A program made the translations under genes and the position numbers. The notes beneath the pieces were generated by a model. The model did not search any database, was not told where the DNA came from, and saw only the letters and a program-made list of their open reading frames with translations. From contig NZ_CAFI01000333.1 in the NCBI RefSeq assembly GCF_000239775.1, positions 1 to 56,273 of the forward strand: a stretch of DNA of 56,273 bases, given 5' to 3'. Origin of the DNA: Bradyrhizobium sp. ORS 375 (GTDB lineage Bacteria > Pseudomonadota > Alphaproteobacteria > Rhizobiales > Xanthobacteraceae). The stretch's first letter is position 1. Each line of letters opens with the position of its first letter. Shown here one piece after another: positions 48,643 through 56,273 of this stretch.

Positions 48643-50109
48643 TTATCCCGCCGGCCGCCGCTGCGCGACGATCTGCCGGTACAGTTCGGCGTACCGTCCG
48701 GCCCGATGCCGCCATGACACGTCCGTCAGCATCGCGTTGAGCTGCATGCGGGTCCAGTTCGAGGCGTTGCTGCGGGCGGCGTAGAACGCGGCGGCGGCGC
48801 GGCGCAGGGTCTGGTCGAGCGCCTCGGCGGTGACAGCCGCGCACTTGAATCCGGTGGCGGCGACGCCGGCCTCGGTCTCGTCGATCACGGTATCGGCGAG
48901 GCCACCCACGGCCGTGACGATCGGCAGCGCGCCGTAGCGCAGTGCGCAGAGCTGCGTCAGTCCGCAGGGCTCGAAGCGCGACGGTACGACCAGGGCGTCG
49001 CAGCCGGCCTGGATCAGATGCGCGAGCTGCTCGTCATAGCCGATGAGAACACCGATCTGACCGGGGTGACGCGCAGCCGCGGCGCGGAACGCGTCGCGCA
49101 ACTCGGCCTCGCCATCGCCGAGCAGCGCCAGCTGGATGCCGGCGCTGGTCAAGGTCGGCAGGCACGACAGCAGCAGGTCGAGCCCCTTCTGCGAGGTCAG
49201 GCGGCTGACGACGCCGAGCAGGAACGTCTCCGGTGACTCCTGCAGGCCCATGCGCGTCTGTAGCGCGGCCTTGTTGGGCGCACGCGCCTCGAGCTTTTCG
49301 ATTCCGAAATGCGACGGGATCGCGGGATCGCTGCCGGGATCCCACACATGGGTGTCGATGCCGTTGAGAATGCCGACGAGATCCGACGAGCGCTGGCGCA
49401 ACAGGCCGCCGAGGCCCATGCCCTGCTCGTCGCTCTGGATCTCTCGCGCATAGGTCGGCGACACCGTCGTGATCTTGTCGGCGAATTGCAACCCCGCCTT
49501 CAGGAAACTGATGTCGCCGTAATATTCGAGCCCGTAGATCGAGAACGATTCCGGCGGAAGGCCGAGCGGCGGCAGGAAGTGACGCGGAAAGCGGCCCTGG
49601 AAAGCCAAATTGTGCACGGTCATGACCGTGCCGGGATGCGGCCGGTGGCTGTAGAGCAGATAGGCCGGCACCAGCCCGGCCTGCCAGTCGTGGCCGTGGA
49701 CGATATCCGGCACGAAGCTCGGCACAGCGCCCAGGCCAATATAGGACGCCGCGCGTGCCAGCGCCGCGAAACGGAACGGGTTGTCCGGCCAGTCCTTGCC
49801 GTCGGGTCCGAGATACGGGTTGCCCTCGCGATCGTAGAGATGCGGCGCGTCGAGCACGAACAGGTCGAGCGCGCCGTGGCTGCCGCCGAGCAGCCGCGCA
49901 TTGCCGCCGAAGAAGTTCGGCAGCGAGCTGATCTCGCTGGCCTGCTCCAGCGCCTTCATCACGGCGGGGTAGCCGGGGATCAAGGTGCGGACCTCGATAT
50001 CCTCCGCCATCAGCGCCCATGGCAGTGCGCCGGCAACGTCGGCGAGGCCGCCGGTCTTGATGATGGGATAGACTTCGGACGCGACCGACAGAACGCGCAA
50101 TGGCGTCAT
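48643..50109 (-). CDS. glgA: Glycogen synthase GlgA
   Basis: This ADP-glucose-dependent glycogen synthase (GT5, 488 residues) elongates alpha-1,4-glucan chains in the cytoplasm. The ADP-glucose binding motif [13 protein letters not shown] lies at residues 18-30. Further family segments are [36 protein letters not shown] and [18 protein letters not shown] (the E-x7-E catalytic region). The ATG overlaps the glgC stop by four bases, so the genes are coupled. Length normal. Confidence 0.96.
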   Translation of the reverse strand: MTPLRVLSVASEVYPIIKTGGLADVAGALPWALMAEDIEVRTLIPGYPAVMKALEQASEISSLPNFFGGNARLLGGSHGALDLFVLDAPHLYDREGNPYLGPDGKDWPDNPFRFAALARAASYIGLGAVPSFVPDIVHGHDWQAGLVPAYLLYSHRPHPGTVMTVHNLAFQGRFPRHFLPPLGLPPESFSIYGLEYYGDISFLKAGLQFADKITTVSPTYAREIQSDEQGMGLGGLLRQRSSDLVGILNGIDTHVWDPGSDPAIPSHFGIEKLEARAPNKAALQTRMGLQESPETFLLGVVSRLTSQKGLDLLLSCLPTLTSAGIQLALLGDGEAELRDAFRAAAARHPGQIGVLIGYDEQLAHLIQAGCDALVVPSRFEPCGLTQLCALRYGALPIVTAVGGLADTVIDETEAGVAATGFKCAAVTAEALDQTLRRAAAAFYAARSNASNWTRMQLNAMLTDVSWRHRAGRYAELYRQIVAQRRPAG

Positions 50110-51371
50110 GAATTGAGCCCGTCGATCATCGGCTGGGTGATCAGGGTGACGCCGTTCTCCGTCGTCCTGAAGCGCTTGGCATCGAATTCCGGATCCTCAC
50201 CCACGACCAGCCCTTCAGGGATCTGCACGCCGCGATCGACCACCACGTTGCTCAGCCGCGCGTGCCGCGCGACATTGACGTAGGGCAACAGCACCGCATT
50301 GTGTACTTTCGCATATGAATGCAGATGTGCGCCGGTAAACAGCAGCGAGCGCTGCACCGAGGCGCCGGAGACGATGCAGCCGCCGGACACGAGTGAACAG
50401 ACTGCCTCGCCGCGGCGGCCGTCCTCGGCATGGACGAACTTAGCCGGCGGAGTGATCTCCGAATAGGTCCAGATCGGCCAGGCGCGGTCGTAGAGATCGA
50501 GCTCGGGGGTCACATCCGTGAGGTCGAGATTGGCAGCCCAGTAGGCATCGACCGTGCCGACATCGCGCCAGTAGCTGCGCGGATCGTTTTCGGTGCGCAC
50601 GCAGGAACGATTGAACTGATGTGCCACCGCGCGGCCGTTCTTGACGATATAGGGGATGATGTCGCGGCCGAAATCATGGTTCGAGTTGGGGTCGGCGGCG
50701 TCGCGCTTGAGCTCGTCATACAGGAACTTGGCATCGAACACATAGATGCCCATGCTGGCGAGCGACTTGTCGGGCTTGCCGGGAATCGGCGGCGGATCGG
50801 CCGGCTTCTCGATGAAGTCGCGGATCGTCTCGTCCTCGTTGATGTGGATGATGCCGAACCCCGAGGATTCCGCCCGCGGCGTCTCCAGGCAGCCGACGGT
50901 GACGTCGGCGCGCTGGTCGACGTGCTGCTGCAGCATCAGCTCGTAGTCCATCTTGTAGATGTGGTCGCCGGCGAGCACGACGATGTATTTCGAATTGTAG
51001 CTCTCGAGGATGTCGATGTTCTGGTACACGGCATCGGCCGTTCCGACGTACCACATCGTCTCCGAGACGCGCTGGCTCGCGGGCAGGATATCGAAGCTCT
51101 CGTTGCGCTCGGGGCGGAAGAAGTTCCAGCCGTTCTGCAGATGCCGGATCAGGCTGTGCGCCTTGTACTGGGTCGCCACCGCGATGCGCCGGATGCCGGA
51201 ATTGACGGCGTTCGACAACGCGAAATCGATGATGCGCGACTTGCCGCCGAAATACACCGCGGGCTTGGCGCGCCGGTCGGTCAGCTCCAGCAGGCGGCTG
51301 CCGCGTCCGCCGGCCAGAACGAAGGCCAGCGCGTGACGGGACAGCGGCTCGGTCCTTGCGGCGGATGCCAT
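50106..51371 (-). CDS. glgC: Glucose-1-phosphate adenylyltransferase GlgC
   Basis: This enzyme makes ADP-glucose from ATP and glucose-1-phosphate, the committed step of glycogen synthesis. The 421-residue product has the nucleotide loop [16 protein letters not shown] (15-31) with Arg, and the [15 protein letters not shown] motif. [26 protein letters not shown] and a left-handed beta-helix at the C-terminus follow. The start has a strong AGGGAGGAG. Order glgC then glgA; no branching-enzyme gene is in the window. Confidence 0.96.
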   Translation of the reverse strand: MASAARTEPLSRHALAFVLAGGRGSRLLELTDRRAKPAVYFGGKSRIIDFALSNAVNSGIRRIAVATQYKAHSLIRHLQNGWNFFRPERNESFDILPASQRVSETMWYVGTADAVYQNIDILESYNSKYIVVLAGDHIYKMDYELMLQQHVDQRADVTVGCLETPRAESSGFGIIHINEDETIRDFIEKPADPPPIPGKPDKSLASMGIYVFDAKFLYDELKRDAADPNSNHDFGRDIIPYIVKNGRAVAHQFNRSCVRTENDPRSYWRDVGTVDAYWAANLDLTDVTPELDLYDRAWPIWTYSEITPPAKFVHAEDGRRGEAVCSLVSGGCIVSGASVQRSLLFTGAHLHSYAKVHNAVLLPYVNVARHARLSNVVVDRGVQIPEGLVVGEDPEFDAKRFRTTENGVTLITQPMIDGLNS

Positions 51372-51515
51372 GGTTCTCCTCCCTGCAACTCGTTGTCGCG
51401 TCATGATTCCGCGGCCCGGCGCGAGCGGCTTGCGACCGCGAGCCACCCGTCGGTACTCAGAGATATGACGGAGAAATAGCCAACCAGTTCCCAATGACGA
51501 GTGCAATGGGGTGCT

Positions 51516-52469
51516 TCAGCCCAGGCGGTCCCAGGTCGCAGCCATTTCGCTCCAGCGCGGCGGGTCGGCGCCCTCGCGCGTGCAGGTCACGGCGGCGCAG
51601 GCGGCCGCAAAGGCCAGCACCTGGCGCAATTCGGCCTGGCTAAATCCCTGAAGGGCCTCCCGGCCGATCCGTCCGAGCTTGCGCAACGCGAACAGCATCC
51701 CGGCCTGGAAGGTGTCGCCGGCGCCGATCGTATCGACAACATTAACCTTGGGGACCGCGACCTCCACCGCGCCGGCCTGCGCATGCCAGCCAAGCGCGCC
51801 CTTGGGACCACGCGTGACGACGACCAGGCTCGTGCCGCGCGCCAGCAGCGCCGCGGCCCGCGCGGCGTAATCGTCATGGCCATGCAGATAGTCGAAATCG
51901 ACGTCCGACATCTTGATCAGGTCGGCGGTCGCTGCGAACCCATCCATCCCGGCAATGTAGGCCGCCTTGTCGGTCACGAGGTTCGGCCGGCAGTTCGGAT
52001 CGAAGGAGATCGTCACCGCGCCTTGGGTTGCGGCAATCAACGCGCGCGTTTCCCGGGCGCCCTGCTCATGGATCAGCGTGGTTGAACCGACATGGATGGC
52101 GTCGATATCGGCAAAGGGGATGCTGCCCGGCCGGAACGCCCATTTCCGCGCCGCGGTCTCGGCGTCATAGAACGCGTATTGCGCCTCGTTGCCGACGTGA
52201 CGGACGAAGGCCAGCGTGGTCTGGTCGGGACTGCGGATGGCATAAGCGAGATCGACGTCGGAGCCTTGAGCATGCGCGGCGATCATGGTGCCGAACAGGT
52301 CGGTCGAGATGCCGCCGACGAAGCCGGTCGGCGCGCCGAGCCGTGCCAGCCCAACGGCGACGTTGAGGCAGGAGCCGCCGACGACAGGCCTGAGGACGTC
52401 GCGTCCATCGGCCGATCTGGCCGGGACGAAATCGATCAGCGCATCGCCGCAGCTCAGGATCATGGTCAC
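51516..52469 (-). CDS. PfkB-family sugar kinase (fructokinase-like)
   Basis: The 317-residue ATP-dependent sugar kinase has the PfkB N-terminal signature region GGSCLNVAVGLARLGAPTGF and the C-terminal signature DTIGAGDTFQAGMLFAL with the catalytic Asp. Bacterial fructokinases and 2-keto-3-deoxygluconate kinases share this form. The GTG start overlaps the preceding kinase stop (GTGA), and an ATG lies two codons later. It is the last gene of the sugar-alcohol operon, so fructose or a ketose from the polyol pathway is the likely substrate. Confidence 0.88.
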   Translation of the reverse strand: MTMILSCGDALIDFVPARSADGRDVLRPVVGGSCLNVAVGLARLGAPTGFVGGISTDLFGTMIAAHAQGSDVDLAYAIRSPDQTTLAFVRHVGNEAQYAFYDAETAARKWAFRPGSIPFADIDAIHVGSTTLIHEQGARETRALIAATQGAVTISFDPNCRPNLVTDKAAYIAGMDGFAATADLIKMSDVDFDYLHGHDDYAARAAALLARGTSLVVVTRGPKGALGWHAQAGAVEVAVPKVNVVDTIGAGDTFQAGMLFALRKLGRIGREALQGFSQAELRQVLAFAAACAAVTCTREGADPPRWSEMAATWDRLG

Positions 52470-54112
52470 GCCTCCCCGCCGGCCCCTTGCATCACGGAAC
52501 GGCTGTCCCGATCAAGCGCCCGCAGCAGGCCGTGGATGCGGCGCTTGCGGCGGTGGAAGTCGGCAATGGCCGGCTCGGTCGGGTCACTCAGGCGGCCGAG
52601 CGTGGACATCGAGGCCATCGTGTCGCCGATCGAGCGGAAGGCGCCGCTGGCGACCGCCCCTAACATGGCCGCACCGAGCAGCACCGGCTCCTGGGTGCCC
52701 GGCAGCGCCACCGTCATCCCGGTCGTGTCGGCCATGATCTGGCGCACCAACGGGCTGCGCGAGGCGCCGCCGGCCATCACCAGCGTGCGGCTTGTGACGC
52801 CATTGGCCGCGAAGGCGTCGATGACGTCGGCCAGCCCATAGGCGAGGCCGCAGAGGCCCGCGACGAACAGCCGCTCCATCGCGCCGATATCGGCGTCGAG
52901 ATCGAGGCCGGCGATGACGGCGCGCGAAGCCGGGTCGGCATAGGGCGAGCGGTTGCCGAGAAACTCGGGCAGGATATGCACGTCACGCGCGAGCCGTGCG
53001 GCCGCGCCGGCGCTCGGCGCGCGCGCCATGATGCGCTTTTCCAGGTAGCTGATCAGATCGAGCCCCTCGGCCCGTGCGGCAGACGTCGCCTCCGCCGATG
53101 CCGGATGCGAGCGCAGCAGATGGTCGATCGCCGCGCCCGCGGCGGATTGGCCGCCCTCGTTGAGCCAGAAGCCGGGGACCATGCCCTGATAATACGGCCC
53201 CCAGACCCCAGGCACGAAGGACGGCGCGCGCGTCGTCGCCATGATGCAGGCCGAGGTCCCCATGATGTAGGCGAGGCGGTCACAGACATCGACCTCGCCG
53301 CCCTCGGCACCCCGGCCGCCAATCGCGCCGATGCCGCCGGCATGCGCGTCGATGAGCGCCGCGCCGACCGGCGTGCCTGCGGCAAGGCCCAGCTCTGCTG
53401 CCGCCTCGCGCGACAGCCCGCGCCCGAGCGGCGTACCAGGCGGAACGATCTCGGTGCCGATCCGCGCATAGTCCTCACTCACAAAGTCGCCGAGCCCGAT
53501 ACGGCGAAAATAGTCGCCGCTCCAGCGCGTCTCGTGCGCGAGATAGTTCCACTTGCAGGTGACCGTGCACATCGAGCGCGCCAGCGAGCCGGTCGCGCGC
53601 CAGGTGAGGAAATCGGCGAGGTCGAAGAAGTGCCCGGCCCGGTCAAAGCTCGTGCGGAGATGCCGCTTCAGCCAGAGCAGCTTCGGCATCTCCATTTCCG
53701 GCGAGATCGAGCCGCCGACATAGCGCAGCACGTCGTCTTCGGTCGCATTGATGTCGCGGGCTTCCGCAAGCGCGCGATGATCCATCCAGACGATGACGTT
53801 GCGGGCGGCGTTGCCGGAGCTGCTGACGGTGACCGGCGCGCCGTGCGGATCGAGCGCCACGAGCGAGCACGTCGCATCGAAGCCGATGCCCTTGATCAGC
53901 TCGGGCGCAAGTCCCGCTTCCGCGATCGCGGCTTTGACCGACGCGCAGCAGGCGCGCCAGATGTCGTCGGAGGACTGCTCGACGACATCGCCGGCCTCAT
54001 GCCAGGTCTGGATCGGGTGCCGCGCCGCGGCAAGCAGGCGGCCGCTCTCGTCGAAGATGCCGGCGCGCGTGCTGGTTGTGCCGACATCGACACCGACAAA
54101 GGCCTGCAGCAT
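52466..54112 (-). CDS. FGGY-family pentulose kinase
   Basis: The 548-residue kinase has FGGY family marks: the N-terminal phosphate loop FVGVDVGTTSTRAGIFDESG, KGIGFDATCSLVALDPHG, LPEFLGNRSPYADP and the C-terminal LVMAGGASRSPLVRQIMAD motif. The extended spacing and the IWMDHRAL-like start (VIVWMDHRALAEARDI) fit D-ribulokinase-type enzymes more than xylulokinase. In context with a polyol SDR and an ABC sugar transporter, it would phosphorylate the ketopentose made from an imported polyol. Its stop overlaps the next kinase. Confidence 0.88.
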   Translation of the reverse strand: MLQAFVGVDVGTTSTRAGIFDESGRLLAAARHPIQTWHEAGDVVEQSSDDIWRACCASVKAAIAEAGLAPELIKGIGFDATCSLVALDPHGAPVTVSSSGNAARNVIVWMDHRALAEARDINATEDDVLRYVGGSISPEMEMPKLLWLKRHLRTSFDRAGHFFDLADFLTWRATGSLARSMCTVTCKWNYLAHETRWSGDYFRRIGLGDFVSEDYARIGTEIVPPGTPLGRGLSREAAAELGLAAGTPVGAALIDAHAGGIGAIGGRGAEGGEVDVCDRLAYIMGTSACIMATTRAPSFVPGVWGPYYQGMVPGFWLNEGGQSAAGAAIDHLLRSHPASAEATSAARAEGLDLISYLEKRIMARAPSAGAAARLARDVHILPEFLGNRSPYADPASRAVIAGLDLDADIGAMERLFVAGLCGLAYGLADVIDAFAANGVTSRTLVMAGGASRSPLVRQIMADTTGMTVALPGTQEPVLLGAAMLGAVASGAFRSIGDTMASMSTLGRLSDPTEPAIADFHRRKRRIHGLLRALDRDSRSVMQGAGGEA

Positions 54113-54141
54113 GTTTCGCTCCCGTCAAATTTGACGCGAGC

Positions 54142-54915
54142 TTACCAGCAAGTGTAGCCGCCATCGACAACGACGACACTGCCGGTCATCAAACTTGCCG
54201 CCTCCGACGCGAGGAACAGCACCACCGAGGCGATCTCCTCGACCTGTCCCATCCGGCCCATCGGGGTTCCGCCAATCCAGGCGTCGTACATGCGCGGGTT
54301 GCTCTTCACGAAGGCATTCAGCGGCGTCTCGATATAGGTCGGCGCCACCGCATTGACGCGGATGCCGCGCGCGCCCCACTCGGCCGCCAGCGACTTGGTC
54401 AGATGATGCACCGCGGCCTTGGAGGCGTTGTAGAAGCACTGCTCCTGCGGCTTGTTGACGATGAAGCCGGACATTGAGCCGATATTGACGATGGTGCCGC
54501 TCTTCGCCGCCAGCATGTGCTTGCCGAAGGCGCGGCAGCACCAGAAGGTGCCGTTGAGATTGACGTCGAGCACGTTGAGCCAGTGCTCGTCGGTGACCGT
54601 CTCCGCCGGCGTCTCGCTGCGGGCGATGCCGGCATTGTTGACGAGGATGTCGACCTTGCCGTGGCGGGCGACGAGATCATCGGCCACCGCGCTCACCTGC
54701 GCCGAATTGGTCACGTCCATCTGCGCGGTCTCGGACGAGAAGCCCTTGGCCTTCATCGCGGCCTGTGCATCCACCGCCGCCTTTGTATCGCGATCGGCGA
54801 TCACCACATGCGCGCCCGCCTCCGCCAGCGCCTCGACGCAGGCAAGGCCGATGCCCTGCGCACCGCCGGTGATCAGCGCCGTCTTGCCGTTCAGCTTGAA
54901 TTTTTCCAGATACAT
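54142..54915 (-). CDS. SDR oxidoreductase, probable polyol dehydrogenase
   Basis: This is a classical SDR of 257 residues: the TGGAQGIGLACVEALAEAG cofactor motif, DILVNNAGIARSE, catalytic Ser in TIVNIGSMSGF and FYNASKAAV (Tyr-x3-Lys). It has a Trp at the C-terminus (VVDGGYTCW). It lies between an ABC-transporter ATPase and an FGGY kinase, as sorbitol and ribitol dehydrogenases do in alphaproteobacterial polyol operons. The polyol is not identified. The chosen ATG starts MYLEKFKLNG. Confidence 0.9.
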   Translation of the reverse strand: MYLEKFKLNGKTALITGGAQGIGLACVEALAEAGAHVVIADRDTKAAVDAQAAMKAKGFSSETAQMDVTNSAQVSAVADDLVARHGKVDILVNNAGIARSETPAETVTDEHWLNVLDVNLNGTFWCCRAFGKHMLAAKSGTIVNIGSMSGFIVNKPQEQCFYNASKAAVHHLTKSLAAEWGARGIRVNAVAPTYIETPLNAFVKSNPRMYDAWIGGTPMGRMGQVEEIASVVLFLASEAASLMTGSVVVVDGGYTCW

Positions 54916-54963
54916 CGTCGTCGTCCGTTGGTTGTCGTTGACGCCCGGAGGGGACGTCACCTG

Positions 54964-55971
<1,008 letters not shown>

Positions 55972-55985
55972 GATCAGCCCTTTCG

Positions 55986-56273
55986 TTACTTCACTGCGCC
56001 GAAGGTCAGCCCGCGCACGAGTTGCTTCTGGCTGAACCAGCCGATGATCAGGATCGGCGCGATCGCGAGCGTCGAGGCCGCCGACAGCCGCGCCCAGAAC
56101 AGGCCCTCGGGGCTCGAATAGGAGGCGATGAAGGTGGTCAGCGGCGCCGCCTCCAACGTCGACAGGTTCAAGGTCCAGAACGCCTCGTTCCACGCCAGGA
56201 TCAGGTTGAGCAGCAGGGTCGAGGCAAGGCCGGGGATCGCCATCGGCGTCAGCACGTAGATCAGCTCGCGGCC
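55986..56273 (-). CDS. Sugar ABC transporter permease (C-terminal part, cut by window edge)
   Basis: The gene runs off the right end; 95 C-terminal codons are present. The segments [20 protein letters not shown] and [20 protein letters not shown], and a final [11 protein letters not shown], match the MalG/SmoG class of inner-membrane permeases. It is upstream of the ATPase gene in the same operon and transports a sugar or sugar alcohol. Confidence 0.88.
   Translation of the reverse strand, partial: GRELIYVLTPMAIPGLASTLLLNLILAWNEAFWTLNLSTLEAAPLTTFIASYSSPEGLFWARLSAASTLAIAPILIIGWFSQKQLVRGLTFGAVK

Overview
The window is a 56.3 kb piece of a GC-rich alphaproteobacterial chromosome. Gene content and order (minCDE, ispH-thrB-rnhA, an NdvA-type glucan exporter, a TrcR/DUF1013 cell-cycle regulator, a second HisE, a TAXI-type TRAP transporter with DUF1850, dispersed palindromic intergenic repeats) point to Bradyrhizobium or a close relative in the Nitrobacteraceae. 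This assignment is by recognition of families and style, not by a database search. No tRNA, rRNA, CRISPR array, insertion sequence or prophage was recognised. The window looks like ordinary chromosome with a few accessory clusters.

Layout. (1) 1-2.7 kb: a thioesterase-like gene and minC-minD-minE on the minus strand, preceded by three CtrA-type half-sites. (2) 2.7-9 kb: a long leader, a one-pass membrane protein and three tandem paralogous periplasmic binding proteins of the branched-chain amino acid (Peripla_BP_6) type. All three carry the same extra N-terminal two-cysteine helical domain, no transporter genes accompany them, and the array ends in a very strong terminator. (3) 9-12.6 kb: nitronate monooxygenase, a Cys-rich secreted protein, a YqaA/DedA-type membrane protein, a stand-alone HisE-type enzyme and a Gly/Tyr-rich secreted protein. 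(4) 12.8-19.9 kb, plus strand: an orphan NMT1-like binding protein, the NdvA/ChvA glucan exporter, a D,D-carboxypeptidase with a long Ala/Lys/Pro tail, a fatty-acyl-CoA ligase and a peroxiredoxin. (5) 20-25 kb: ispH, thrB and rnhA, trcR, an OmpW porin with a perfect FNR/FixK box, and a small lipoprotein. (6) 25-30.7 kb: propionyl-CoA synthetase, two related TPR-LprI proteins and a polytopic membrane protein. (7) 30.9-35.3 kb: a TAXI-TRAP transporter operon with an SDR dehydrogenase. (8) 35.5-41.4 kb: small secreted proteins, a lysozyme-like protein, a Nudix hydrolase, a PaaI-type thioesterase, an aldo/keto reductase and a TTC38-like TPR protein. (9) 41.6-48.3 kb: a catabolic-looking cluster centred on a LacI-family regulator and a perfect palindromic operator, with a beta-hydroxyacid dehydrogenase, an M24-family hydrolase, a two-subunit CoA-transferase and an N-acyl-D-amino-acid deacylase. 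(10) 48.6-51.4 kb: glgC-glgA. (11) 51.5 kb to the right edge: a sugar-alcohol type operon (ABC permease, ATPase, SDR, FGGY kinase, PfkB kinase), cut off by the window end.

The parts most worth following up are the triple orphan binding-protein array with its shared novel N-terminal domain, and the 41.6-48.3 kb cluster. In that cluster two enzymes lack canonical catalytic residues: a metal-binding Asp is Cys in the M24 protein, and the catalytic Glu motif is absent from the CoA-transferase beta subunit. The regulatory sites found (CtrA at minCDE, FNR/FixK at ompW and perhaps prpE, a LacI palindrome) are read directly from sequence; the proteins binding them are inferred. At least five families of short intergenic repeats were seen between genes. 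Start codons were chosen by eye from Shine-Dalgarno spacing, signal peptides and overlaps, so several may be off by a few codons.
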